From assembly GCA_013001935.1 (NCBI GenBank), contig JABDKZ010000287.1, positions 1 through 12,748 on the forward strand: a DNA stretch of 12,748 nucleotides, written 5' to 3'. Source of the stretch: Maribacter sp. GTDB taxonomy: Bacteria > Bacteroidota > Bacteroidia > Flavobacteriales > Flavobacteriaceae. Below, piece by piece: positions 1-6,492 of this stretch (position 1 is the stretch's first letter; each line of letters begins with the position of its first letter). The notes below the pieces were generated by a model. The model made no database searches and was not told the origin of the DNA. It worked only from the letters and a program-made list of their open reading frames with translations. The position numbers were made by a program, and so were the translations under genes.

Positions 1-593
1 CATTTTGCTATAACAAAGTACGTGGTATGCTAGGGTACACAGGTACGTACAAGGGCAAAAGGGTCTCGGTGCAAGGCAGTGGTATGGGTATACCTTCTGC
101 AATGATCTACTATCATGAATTGATCAACGAGTATGGAGTGAAGAACATCATCAGAGTAGGTTCCGCAGGTTCATTCCAAAAAGACATTAAAATTCGGGAC
201 ATTGTTCTGGCCATGGCCGCTTCAACCACCTCAGGAATCAATAATTCGCGTTTTATCAATGCCGATTATTCCCCTACAGCAAGTTTTGACCTACTGTTAA
301 AAGCTTCTTTATATGCACGTAAAAAAGGAATACCAATAAAAGCCGGCAATGTGCTATCTGCTGACGAGTTTTATGAGGATGACCGGGATGCCTATAAATT
401 ATGGGCAAAATACGGTGTTCTTTGTGTTGAAATGGAGGCATCAGGACTATACACCATTGCTGCGAAATACAATGTAAAGGCGTTGGCCATTCTTACTATC
501 TCCGATTCTTTGGTCACAGGTGAGCATTCTTCCTCAGCTGAAAGGGAAACTTCTTTTAATGAGATGGTTGAAATTGCACTAAATATTGCGTAA
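1..593 (+). CDS. deoD: Purine nucleoside phosphorylase, DeoD type (5' end outside window)
   Basis: Catalyses phosphorolysis of purine (deoxy)ribonucleosides to base and (deoxy)ribose-1-phosphate in cytosolic purine salvage. The reading frame is open from base 3, upstream of the first ATG at 27, and reads FCYNKVRGMLGYTGTYKGKR, which matches the DeoD segment 'NNVRGMLGFTGTYKG'. The gene therefore starts before the window, with roughly 35-40 residues missing compared with the 239-residue E. coli enzyme. Visible family motifs are GSGMGIPS, the phosphate-binding IIRVGSAGS, the nucleoside-binding VEMEASG (Met-Glu), the TISDS aspartate that protonates the base, and AERETSFNEM carrying the active-site arginine. 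The C-terminus stops a few residues earlier than in E. coli. A hairpin overlaps the stop codon, so it probably ends its own transcript. Confidence 0.95.
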   Translation, partial: FCYNKVRGMLGYTGTYKGKRVSVQGSGMGIPSAMIYYHELINEYGVKNIIRVGSAGSFQKDIKIRDIVLAMAASTTSGINNSRFINADYSPTASFDLLLKASLYARKKGIPIKAGNVLSADEFYEDDRDAYKLWAKYGVLCVEMEASGLYTIAAKYNVKALAILTISDSLVTGEHSSSAERETSFNEMVEIALNIA

Positions 594-608
594 AACCAAG
601 TTGGTTTT
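592..608 (+). terminator. Candidate terminator of deoD
   Basis: AAAACC-AAGTT-GGTTTT forms a 6-bp stem with a 5-nt loop that begins inside the deoD stop codon and ends in TTTT. The stem is short and AT-rich, so this is a weak call. It fits the 105-nt gap and the separate promoter proposed for the next gene. Confidence 0.4.
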
Positions 609-631
609 CCCTTCTCCCATGTAATCACTAC

Positions 632-675
632 ATGACCTAGGTCATTCCGAATTAAAGTATTTGTTGCCAACTTTA
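632..675 (+). promoter_or_regulatory. Crp/Fnr-type box and -7-like element upstream of the DUF2267 unit
   Basis: ATGACCTAGGTCAT at 632-645 is a perfect 14-bp palindrome with the half-site layout TGAC-N4-GTCA typical of Fnr/HcpR-like regulators. CAACTTTA at 668-675 matches 4 of the 6 fixed positions of the Bacteroidota -7 consensus TAnnTTTG. Its first base lies 29.5 bp from the operator centre. If that base is -12, the operator is at -41.5 and transcription starts near 680, leaving a leader of about 19 nt before the ATG at 699. The regulator is not in the window. The box is seen directly; its function is inferred. Confidence 0.5.
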
Positions 676-698
676 AGTTTAACTTAAAACAAAAAATT

Positions 699-1151
699 AT
701 GGCACTTAATTTTAATCAATACGCAACCGAAGGTAACACCTTCCTCAAAAAATATACCAAGGAGATGAACCTTGGGGAGAACAAAGACAAGGCTGGTAGA
801 ATTTTATCTTCCATTCTTCATGCCCTTAGGGATATAATACCTATAGAAGAATCGCTGCAACTTATCGCTCAGTTCCCGATGTTTTTAAAGGCCGTTTATG
901 TAAACGGATGGACGATTAGAAAAAATAGACCAAAAATCAAGCAAATGGCAGATTTCATTGATTTGGTCAGAAAACATGATGGCCCTTCGGCAGTCAACGA
1001 TTTTGAATATAGCGATGAAGTAGCGGAACAATATATTGATACCACTTTTATTCTGCTAAGACAGTACGTTTCGTTAGGTGAAATGGAAGACATAAGAGAC
1101 GGACTTCCTAAAGATTTAAAAAGTATGATTTACTCGAACATCATGTTCTAG
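699..1151 (+). CDS. DUF2267 domain-containing protein
   Basis: A 150-residue, predominantly helical soluble protein of the DUF2267 (COG5502) family, whose biochemical role is unknown to me. It shows the internal two-fold arrangement of that family. One half is around residues 30-70 (AGRILSSILHALRDIIPIEESLQLIAQFPMFLK...GW, with the conserved 'LR..IP...S..L.AQ.P...K..Y..GW' pattern). The second is around 112-148 (YIDTTFILLRQYVSLGEMEDIRDGLPKDLKSM). There is no signal peptide or membrane segment. The start at 699 fits the family N-terminus. It is first in a probable unit with the WG-repeat gene (31-nt gap) and the SDR gene, downstream of a Crp/Fnr-type box. That would suit a stress-response role, but this is inference. 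Confidence 0.85.
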   Translation: MALNFNQYATEGNTFLKKYTKEMNLGENKDKAGRILSSILHALRDIIPIEESLQLIAQFPMFLKAVYVNGWTIRKNRPKIKQMADFIDLVRKHDGPSAVNDFEYSDEVAEQYIDTTFILLRQYVSLGEMEDIRDGLPKDLKSMIYSNIMF

Positions 1152-1182
1152 CGAATTATAAAAAACATTAAATTATACAATC

Positions 1183-1824
1183 ATGAAAAATTTTATCACG
1201 ATTCTTACTTTGCTTTTGATACTTCCAATAACAGCAAATGGGCAAACTGAAAATATCCAATATGATGAGATTACCTCATTTAGTGAAGGTTTAGCAGCCG
1301 TACGGGTGGGGAATCAATGGGGTTTCATTAACGAAGATGCTAAATTGGTTATTGATTTTAGGGATGATTTGGTCTGGAACCAAGAAGCCGATACCAGTAT
1401 ACCCGGAGTAATGGGTATTCGATATCCTGAATTTAAAAACGGACGATGCATGATCCAAAAATTAAAAGTCAATAATATTCCCTTCTATGGCTTTATCGAT
1501 AAAACCGGTAAAACGGTTATTCAACCCGAGTATTTGAATATTACTCAATTTGATCAAGGAAATGCCATAGGTATTTATGTACGTGAAATTTTCCAAGGTA
1601 AAAATGAAATCAAACTGGATATTGTTGAGTACATCTTTACAGAAGTTGTGGTAAATAACGATGGTGAAATAATTTGGCCCATAGCAGAGAGGGAACATGC
1701 CTTAACGGCTAAAAGGAGGTATGAAATACCTGAATTACACGCAAAATTGATTGCCAAAGATCTGCTAGTCTTTAAAACAAAAGACAATAAATGGGAAACT
1801 AAAAAATTGAACCCGAACCTCTAA
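1183..1824 (+). CDS. Secreted WG repeat-containing protein
   Basis: A 213-residue protein with an N-terminal signal peptide: MKNF, hydrophobic ITILTLLLILPITA, and probable cleavage near NGQ at about residues 19-21. Two WG-type repeats are clear. One, at about residues 28-58, is EGLAAVRVGNQWGFINEDAKLVIDF; the second, at about 83-115, contains FYGFIDKTGKTVIQPEYLNIT. These have the 'G-hydrophobic-a-v...kwGfID..G..vi.P.y' pattern of the WG family (PF14903), repeats that build beta structures in exported proteins. Ligand and role are unknown. The C-terminal third (about residues 140-213) has no recognisable motif. It lies 31 nt after DUF2267 and 10 nt before the SDR gene, so co-transcription is likely. 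Confidence 0.8.
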   Translation: MKNFITILTLLLILPITANGQTENIQYDEITSFSEGLAAVRVGNQWGFINEDAKLVIDFRDDLVWNQEADTSIPGVMGIRYPEFKNGRCMIQKLKVNNIPFYGFIDKTGKTVIQPEYLNITQFDQGNAIGIYVREIFQGKNEIKLDIVEYIFTEVVVNNDGEIIWPIAEREHALTAKRRYEIPELHAKLIAKDLLVFKTKDNKWETKKLNPNL

Positions 1825-1834
1825 AAGGCCTGTC

Positions 1835-2596
1835 ATGAATAGATTAATAAATAAAGTGGCAATCATTACAGGAGGTGCTGGAGGAATAGGCATGAGTACG
1901 GCAAGATTATTTCTAGATGAAGGAGCCAAGGTAATGCTGGTTGGTCGTACGGAAAGTACCTTGAGAAAAGCTGCAACCGATTTAGATAGTACAAATGTTG
2001 ATTATTGTGCGGCCGATGTATCGAAATCGTCAGGGACAAAGCGGTATCTGCAGAAAACCATGGATAAATTTGGTAAAATCGACATATTATTTGCCAATGC
2101 AGGTATCGAAGGACCCTTTAGCCCTATTTCTGACTACCCAGAAGAAATGTTCGATTCGGTAATTGCGATCAATCTAAAAGGGGTTTGGTTGGGATGCAAA
2201 TATGGTATTCCAAGAATGAATGAAGGGGGTAGTGTGATAATTACATCTTCAGTGGCCGGATTGAAAGGATTTTCTGGTTTAGGGGCCTATACAACAAGTA
2301 AGCATGGTGTAATTGGCATCATGCGGGTTGCGGCCTTGGAATCAGCAGTCAGGAATATTCGTGTGAACACCATTCATCCTGGTCCTGTGAATACACGGAT
2401 GATGCGGGCTATTGAACAAGATATTTCACCAGATGATGCCCAAAAAGCAAAAAAGGGATTTGAAGCCGGAGTACCTTTCGGACGTTATGCAGAGGCCGAG
2501 GAAATTGCTGATTTGGTAGCCTTCCTAGCATCGGATGAAAGCAGGTACATCACCGGAAGCACCTATGTTATTGACGGTGGTATGGTTGCTTCATAA
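1835..2596 (+). CDS. SDR family NAD(P)-dependent oxidoreductase
   Basis: A 253-residue classical short-chain dehydrogenase/reductase, normal length for the family. The nucleotide-binding motif is TGGAGGIG (residues 12-19). Arg38 directly after the second strand (VGR) suggests NADP(H) over NAD(H), though this is only an inference. Asp61 follows at AADV, then NAG (88-90). The catalytic tetrad is complete: Asn113 (AINLKG), Ser139 (ITSSVAG), Tyr152 and Lys156 (YTTSK). The C-terminal YITGSTYVIDGGM is typical of the glucose 1-dehydrogenase / 3-oxoacyl-ACP reductase-like branch. The substrate cannot be read from sequence. It is the last gene of the unit starting at 699. Confidence 0.92.
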   Translation: MNRLINKVAIITGGAGGIGMSTARLFLDEGAKVMLVGRTESTLRKAATDLDSTNVDYCAADVSKSSGTKRYLQKTMDKFGKIDILFANAGIEGPFSPISDYPEEMFDSVIAINLKGVWLGCKYGIPRMNEGGSVIITSSVAGLKGFSGLGAYTTSKHGVIGIMRVAALESAVRNIRVNTIHPGPVNTRMMRAIEQDISPDDAQKAKKGFEAGVPFGRYAEAEEIADLVAFLASDESRYITGSTYVIDGGMVAS

Positions 2597-2713
2597 CGGG
2601 TGAATAAATCGTTTTCATCGTGATAGCAGTTAAGATGATTGGATACATGCTATTGAATGTGTTATTGCCAAAGAATCTTAGAGCATTAATCGATAAGCTT
2701 TAATAGTACAATT

Positions 2714-3370
2714 ATGATGAAAAATGAAGCAATCGAAAATATCAAACAAAAAAGCTATGCTTTATCAATCATCGTTTATCCCTTAATGCTCCTAATTGGG
2801 TTTGTAACGCACCCCAATCTACTAGCTATGGAGCCTTTATTTACGGTAGACCAACTTGTAGGCCGATTTCACAACAACCCTATGTACCATATTGGCCATC
2901 TAATAGTAACTTTTGCTGTGCCAGTAATCATTGTATATTTCATAGGCACTATGAATCTATTACAGGGTAAAGGGAAAAAATTAGGTTTCTGGGGAGGCAT
3001 AATCGGGGTATTCGGTGCATTTATCTTAGCAGTGGATAAAGGGTCTCTTTGTTTGGTACTATCTGCTTTTGATACCCTTCCAGAGGAAGAATTTCAAAAA
3101 TTTGTTCCCTATTTAGAGGTCATTGTTAATAAAGAAGGGTATCTGTTCATTGTATGGTTGATCTTTGCATTGATGATTGGTGGTATACTCCAGACCATTG
3201 GACTTATTAAAGAAAAGGTGATTGCCAAATGGCAAGGTATTTTCATAATCCTTGGCCTTTTACTACTTATTAATCCAGATATTGAATTGATAAGTACAGT
3301 GGGTGCCACTCTTATGTGTATTGGGTATATCCCATGGGGAATCAAAGAGTTTAAATTAAATCAAAAATAA
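2714..3370 (+). CDS. Multi-pass inner-membrane protein, unknown function
   Basis: A 218-residue protein with about six hydrophobic segments: residues 16-36, 58-84, 90-113, 140-165 and two between 172 and 210. Short charged connectors separate them (KGKGKK near 85-90, LPEEEFQK near 122-130). The overall pattern resembles DUF4386-like small membrane proteins, but I do not recognise it with certainty. There is no signal peptide, and the first helix is preceded by a lysine-containing cytoplasmic tail. The start MM at 2714 is followed one codon later by a second ATG that could equally be used. It is the first gene of the tight unit running to 5153, with its stop 1 nt before the next ATG. Confidence 0.75.
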   Translation: MMKNEAIENIKQKSYALSIIVYPLMLLIGFVTHPNLLAMEPLFTVDQLVGRFHNNPMYHIGHLIVTFAVPVIIVYFIGTMNLLQGKGKKLGFWGGIIGVFGAFILAVDKGSLCLVLSAFDTLPEEEFQKFVPYLEVIVNKEGYLFIVWLIFALMIGGILQTIGLIKEKVIAKWQGIFIILGLLLLINPDIELISTVGATLMCIGYIPWGIKEFKLNQK

Positions 3371-3371
3371 A

Positions 3372-3638
3372 ATGAAGATTATAAGCAAACAGGATGCCAA
3401 GAAAATCGGTGAAAATCTAGGCATTAATTGGAAAGAAGTAAACTTGGACGAGTTTACAAAAGGAATCAATGTAGAATTTGAACATGGATCTCGCTATCCT
3501 GAAACCAATGTAACCAATGATAACATTGAAATGACTGGAAAAATTGCCTGGGCCCATTTAAAAGAATTTCAAGATTATTATACCCGCCTAGAAATAATGG
3601 AAATAGAAGCAGAAGACTTTTGGAAAAACAAAGTATAA
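3372..3638 (+). CDS. DUF5661 family small protein
   Basis: An 88-residue soluble protein. The sequence KKIGENLGINWKEVNLDEFTKGINVEFEHGSRYPETNVTNDNIEMTGKIAWAHLKEFQDYYTRLEIME matches the pattern I know from DUF5661 proteins: 'A..IG..LGIDW..v.l..F..GlnVElEHG......TNVT.Dd...TGKIAlAHL.E.pDYY.rLe.mE'. The conserved Glu-His-Gly and the His/Asp/Tyr cluster (AHLKEFQDYYTRL) could bind a metal or ligand, but no activity is known to me. The ATG is 1 nt after the preceding stop and the stop is 11 nt before the AlkD-like gene. Confidence 0.75.
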   Translation: MKIISKQDAKKIGENLGINWKEVNLDEFTKGINVEFEHGSRYPETNVTNDNIEMTGKIAWAHLKEFQDYYTRLEIMEIEAEDFWKNKV

Positions 3639-3649
3639 AATAGGTTGGA

Positions 3650-4378
3650 ATGATTAAGGAAAAACTTAAGGAAATTCGAGATTTCTGTAATAAAAATGCC
3701 AATGCGGAAATTGTCACTAAATACTCAAGATATTTCAAAAATGGCTATGATGGTTATGGAATTGATTCCAAGGTTTTTGAAAAACAGCGTGATTTGTGGA
3801 TTAAGGCCTGGAAAAATGAAATGACCTTGGATAAATACCTGGACCTTGGGAACGAACTAATGCGAACAGGAAAACTGGAAGAAAAATCCTTTGCTATTGC
3901 TTTTGTAAAGTCCGAAAGGGAAAATTATACTACGGCCACTTTTGAGAGAATAGGAAACTGGTTTAATATTGGAATAACTAACTGGGCCACTACAGATGTA
4001 TTGTGTATGTCAGTGCTGTCTAGTTTCCTAATCGATAAAGTAATAACATTTGAAAAATTAAAAGAATGGAATGACTCGGATTCGGAGTGGCAAAGGAGGG
4101 CGGTACCAGTAACCTTTGTCGAATTACTAAAAGAAGGGTTAGAACCAAAGACAGCCCTACCGATAATTGAACCTCTTATGCTTGACAATTCGGAATATGT
4201 ACAGAAGGGAATTGGGACACTACTTAGAGGCTTATGGAAAAAGTGGCCCAATGAAATTGAGAATTTCTTGTTTAAATGGAAAGACCAATGTGGCCGCCTT
4301 ATTGTACAATATACCACCGAAAAGATGGATAAGGAATACAGAAAAAAATTTAGGGCATTAAAAAAAGAAAAAGTATAA
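3650..4378 (+). CDS. AlkD-like DNA alkylation repair HEAT-repeat protein
   Basis: A 242-residue helical-repeat protein of the AlkD/DNA-alkylation-repair family (PF08713), which in Bacillus cereus removes N3/N7-alkylpurines from DNA without base flipping. Matching regions are FEKQRDLWIKAWKNE (about 43-57), LEEKSFAIAFV (76-86), NWATTDVLCMSV (111-122), SEWQRRAVPVTFVELLKEG (145-163) and DNSEYVQKGIGTLLRGLWKKWPNEIENFLFKWKDQ (179-213). Trp112, Asp116 and Arg149/150 appear to align with AlkD Trp109, Asp113 and Arg148. At the place of AlkD Trp187 ('QKAIGW.LRE') this protein has Thr190 (QKGIGTLLRG), so activity on alkylated bases is uncertain. It lies between DUF5661 (11-nt gap) and the GNAT gene (1-nt gap). 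Confidence 0.85.
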   Translation: MIKEKLKEIRDFCNKNANAEIVTKYSRYFKNGYDGYGIDSKVFEKQRDLWIKAWKNEMTLDKYLDLGNELMRTGKLEEKSFAIAFVKSERENYTTATFERIGNWFNIGITNWATTDVLCMSVLSSFLIDKVITFEKLKEWNDSDSEWQRRAVPVTFVELLKEGLEPKTALPIIEPLMLDNSEYVQKGIGTLLRGLWKKWPNEIENFLFKWKDQCGRLIVQYTTEKMDKEYRKKFRALKKEKV

Positions 4379-4379
4379 T

Positions 4380-5153
4380 ATGATGGGTCAATTTAAAATT
4401 ATTGAAGTAACACCCAAAAATGTAACGCAAGAAACCCTTTTTTGTAGCAAGGATATTAAAAGTAATGGCTTTAAATGCAAGCAGGATTGGTTTTTAGAAC
4501 AATATGAAAAAGGATTGCGGTTGAAAATCCTTAAAAGTGCTGATGAAAAAATGCTTGGTTTTATTGAGCATGTCCCAGCTATACACGCATGGCGCCCTAT
4601 TGAGGCAGCTGAATTCATGTTTGTTCACTGTATTGTGGTGTATTCCAAAAAAGATAGAAACAAGGGTTTAGGATCCATGCTTATAGCAGAAGTTGAAAAG
4701 GAAGCTAAGCGAAAAGGGTTGGCCGGTGTATGTGTTATGTCGAGTAAAGGAGCATGGATTGCAGACCAAAGCATTTTTATTGATAATGGCTATGAGATCA
4801 TGGACCAATTGGGGAGATTTGAGCTGCTATCGAAAAAATGGGACACGGCAATCCCTAATCCAAAACTTATTGATTGGACAAAGCAAAAAGCAAAATATAA
4901 GGGTTGGAATTTGATTTATGCCAATCAATGTCCATGGCATGAAAAATCTGTTGAAGCAATTCTCAATACCGCAATGGACTTTGATATAGATCTCAAAATC
5001 ACAAAACTTGAAACAGCACAAGAGGCAAAAAACGCGCCCTCTGGCTTTGGCGTTTTTAGTCTTTTACATGACGGAAAGTTAATTGAGGATCACTACCTGA
5101 GTGCTACGCGATTCAGGAACATTTTAAAAAAAGAGCTTCAATTGGGCACTTAA
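4380..5153 (+). CDS. GNAT N-acetyltransferase with C-terminal YoaP-like domain
   Basis: A 257-residue two-domain protein. Residues 1-155 form a GNAT fold: substrate-facing start, beta-strand FMFVHCIVVYSKKDRNKGLGSMLIAEVEKEAKRKG (79-113), and the acetyl-CoA pyrophosphate-binding loop R93-N-K-G-L-G98. The conserved VYSKKDRNKGLG and VMSSKGAWIADQSIFIDNGYE segments resemble B. subtilis YoaP. Residues about 175-255 form a thioredoxin-like YoaP C-terminal domain: GWNLIYANQCPWHEKS with Cys184-Pro-Trp-His, then APSGFGVFSLLHDGKLIEDHYLSATRFRNIL. Acceptor substrate is unknown. The ATG at 4380 follows the AlkD-like stop after 1 nt; a second in-frame ATG is the next codon. It is the last gene of the unit. 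Confidence 0.88.
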   Translation: MMGQFKIIEVTPKNVTQETLFCSKDIKSNGFKCKQDWFLEQYEKGLRLKILKSADEKMLGFIEHVPAIHAWRPIEAAEFMFVHCIVVYSKKDRNKGLGSMLIAEVEKEAKRKGLAGVCVMSSKGAWIADQSIFIDNGYEIMDQLGRFELLSKKWDTAIPNPKLIDWTKQKAKYKGWNLIYANQCPWHEKSVEAILNTAMDFDIDLKITKLETAQEAKNAPSGFGVFSLLHDGKLIEDHYLSATRFRNILKKELQLGT

Positions 5154-5156
5154 AGC

Positions 5157-5177
5157 GTCCCATTGGGCCTTTTTTTG
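5157..5177 (+). terminator. Weak terminator candidate after the GNAT gene
   Basis: Just after the stop at 5153 there is CCC-ATT-GGG followed by CC and seven T residues (5171-5176 plus the adjoining T). The stem is only 3 bp, so the call rests mainly on the T-tract, its place at the end of a four-gene unit, and a separate promoter candidate downstream. Confidence 0.25.
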
Positions 5178-5183
5178 ACAAAT

Positions 5184-5211
5184 TTTGATAAATAAAGCAC
5201 CCCTAACTTTA
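5184..5211 (+). promoter_or_regulatory. Possible promoter for the CC...CPKC protein gene
   Basis: TTTG at 5184-5187 and TAACTTTA at 5204-5211 resemble the Bacteroidota -33 and -7 elements (5 of 6 fixed -7 positions), with a 16-nt spacer that is shorter than the usual 17-23. The predicted start, near 5216, leaves a leader of about 10 nt. Confidence 0.3.
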
Positions 5212-5225
5212 TTAAAAAGTAAGCT

Positions 5226-5720
5226 ATGGAACAAACAATCAAAGAATGCTGCCCTATCTTCCATCCGGAAAAATGGAATCAAAAGACCTTTAATTGGGAA
5301 CATAAAAAGTTCATCAAAGCATCTGTACCAACCTTTTTTCATATTCCTTTTCGTCCAATGCTAGGCAAGAAAATCAGAAATATGATGAAGATCGCCAAGG
5401 ATTCTAGGAAACTGCCTGACGACATGGAAGATGTTCTTTTACTTTTCACAGATCCAACGGCTTTTAAGTCCGAATTGTTCTTGTCGGTTATCGATACGGT
5501 GCCCAATGCCGAGAACACTACACTTTCAGGGACTTATTTGACCAAAGTTTTTGATGGTGCCTATAATGCCATACCAAAGTTCATGAAACAGATGGACGCA
5601 TACTTAGCTAAACAGGACAAAAAAGCCAATCAATATTATGTGCATTATGCCTATTGTCCTAAATGTGCGAAAGAAAACGGACATAACTATATGGTATTGT
5701 TTGCCAATGTTTCAGTATAA
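5226..5720 (+). CDS. Conserved hypothetical protein with CCPxF and CPKC motifs
   Basis: A 164-residue soluble protein I cannot assign to a characterised family, although the N-terminal CCPIFHPEKWNQKTFNW and 'FIKASVPTFFHIPFRPMLGK' look like a family seen in many Bacteroidota and listed as hypothetical. Cys8-Cys9 near the N-terminus and Cys144-Pro-Lys-Cys147 near the C-terminus (YVHYAYCPKCAKENGHNYMVLFANV) could together form a zinc or other metal site, with His152 nearby; this is inference. There is no signal peptide or membrane helix. It stands alone, 72 nt after the GNAT gene and 203 nt before the lipoprotein gene, with a small possible hairpin (ATAAGGT/ACCTTAT, 5717-5742) overlapping its stop. 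Confidence 0.75.
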   Translation: MEQTIKECCPIFHPEKWNQKTFNWEHKKFIKASVPTFFHIPFRPMLGKKIRNMMKIAKDSRKLPDDMEDVLLLFTDPTAFKSELFLSVIDTVPNAENTTLSGTYLTKVFDGAYNAIPKFMKQMDAYLAKQDKKANQYYVHYAYCPKCAKENGHNYMVLFANVSV

Positions 5721-5818
5721 GGTTATCCTATAAATACCTTATCCCAGGCTTGATTTTTATTAATCTGCAAGGTAGGATCGAACATCACGATTACCAAAGA
5801 AAAATGTATTTCGAATCT

Positions 5819-5863
5819 AATGATCAAGGTCATTGCATACTCCAATTCGGCGTCTTAATTTCA
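5819..5863 (+). promoter_or_regulatory. Crp/Fnr-type box and -7-like element upstream of the lipoprotein gene
   Basis: AATGATCAAGGTCATT at 5819-5834 has the half-site layout TGAT-N4-GTCA (core 5821-5832). TAATTTCA at 5856-5863 matches 4 of 6 fixed positions of the -7 consensus TAnnTTTG. Its first base is 29.5 bp from the operator centre, as at the other three boxes. The implied transcription start is near 5868, about 56 nt before the ATG at 5924. No second signal is evident in this 203-nt gap. Confidence 0.5.
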
Positions 5864-5923
5864 ACAATCTAAGATTAAGGTAAATTTCAATTCAAAACAT
5901 AAATCATATTAAAATATATTCAG

Positions 5924-6433
5924 ATGAAAATTTTCAACCCAATTAGTTTAACACGAGTATTGGCCCTATTTGCGGCTATCTCATTAGTAACAGTATCCAC
6001 TTCCTGCAAAAGAGCAGCAGAAAAAACCCAGGAAAAAATCATTGAAAAAGCAATTGGTGATAAGGCTGATGTAGATCTGGATGATGAAAAAATTGTAATT
6101 AAGACCGATGAGGGTACTTTTACCGCGGATGCGAACATGCAAAGTTGGCCAAAAGAAATACCTAATGATGTGCCCGAGTTTAAAAACGGTAAAATTGTAA
6201 TGGTTAATACCCAGAATATGGGAGAAGGTAAAAATTGGGTGCTAATTTTTGAAAATGTATCCCCGAGCGAGTCAGCGAAGTACAAAGAAACCCTGGAAAG
6301 TAATGGCTATAAAATAAATTTTACAACAAGGGCTGGAACAGCTACGCATTTTGCTGCGGAAAAAGGCAATATTACCGTTACATTTATGGGTGATGAAGGT
6401 GGAGCATCCATCTCTGTAGGCGTTGATGGTTAG
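5924..6433 (+). CDS. Putative lipoprotein, possible DUF6591-like
   Basis: A 169-residue exported lipoprotein. The signal peptide (MKIFNPISLTRVLALFAAISLVTVSTSC) ends in a lipobox with Cys28 as the likely lipidated residue. No Asp follows the Cys (KR instead), so in this phylum outer-membrane placement is plausible. After a charged helical linker (residues 29-45) the sequence alternates: VDLDDEKIVIKTDEGTFTADANMQSWPKEIPNDVPEFKNGKIVM, then a small alpha/beta domain (WVLIFENVSPSESAKYKETLESNGYKINF...TVTFMGDEGGASISVGV). This resembles what I recall of DUF6591 proteins, but the family assignment is tentative and the function is unknown. It is a single gene, convergent with the slipin gene (59-nt gap), behind a Crp/Fnr-type box. 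Confidence 0.8.
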   Translation: MKIFNPISLTRVLALFAAISLVTVSTSCKRAAEKTQEKIIEKAIGDKADVDLDDEKIVIKTDEGTFTADANMQSWPKEIPNDVPEFKNGKIVMVNTQNMGEGKNWVLIFENVSPSESAKYKETLESNGYKINFTTRAGTATHFAAEKGNITVTFMGDEGGASISVGVDG

Positions 6434-6492
6434 CCTCTATAGACCAAGAAGCCCAATTAATCAAACTAACGGCAGCATTTTTATATCAGGAC

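Noticed and set aside
392..670. 92-codon minus-strand frame over the end of deoD
   Set aside because: Antisense to conserved DeoD catalytic motifs and to the proposed terminator and operator.
3925..4317. 130-codon minus-strand frame
   Set aside because: Antisense to the AlkD-like gene, which has clear family motifs and tight operon spacing; the frame has no recognisable domain.
5142..5168. Repeated ATTGGGC near the end of the GNAT gene
   Set aside because: Two 7-nt direct copies only, one inside the coding sequence; no inverted arrangement or further copies that would make it a repeat or attachment site.
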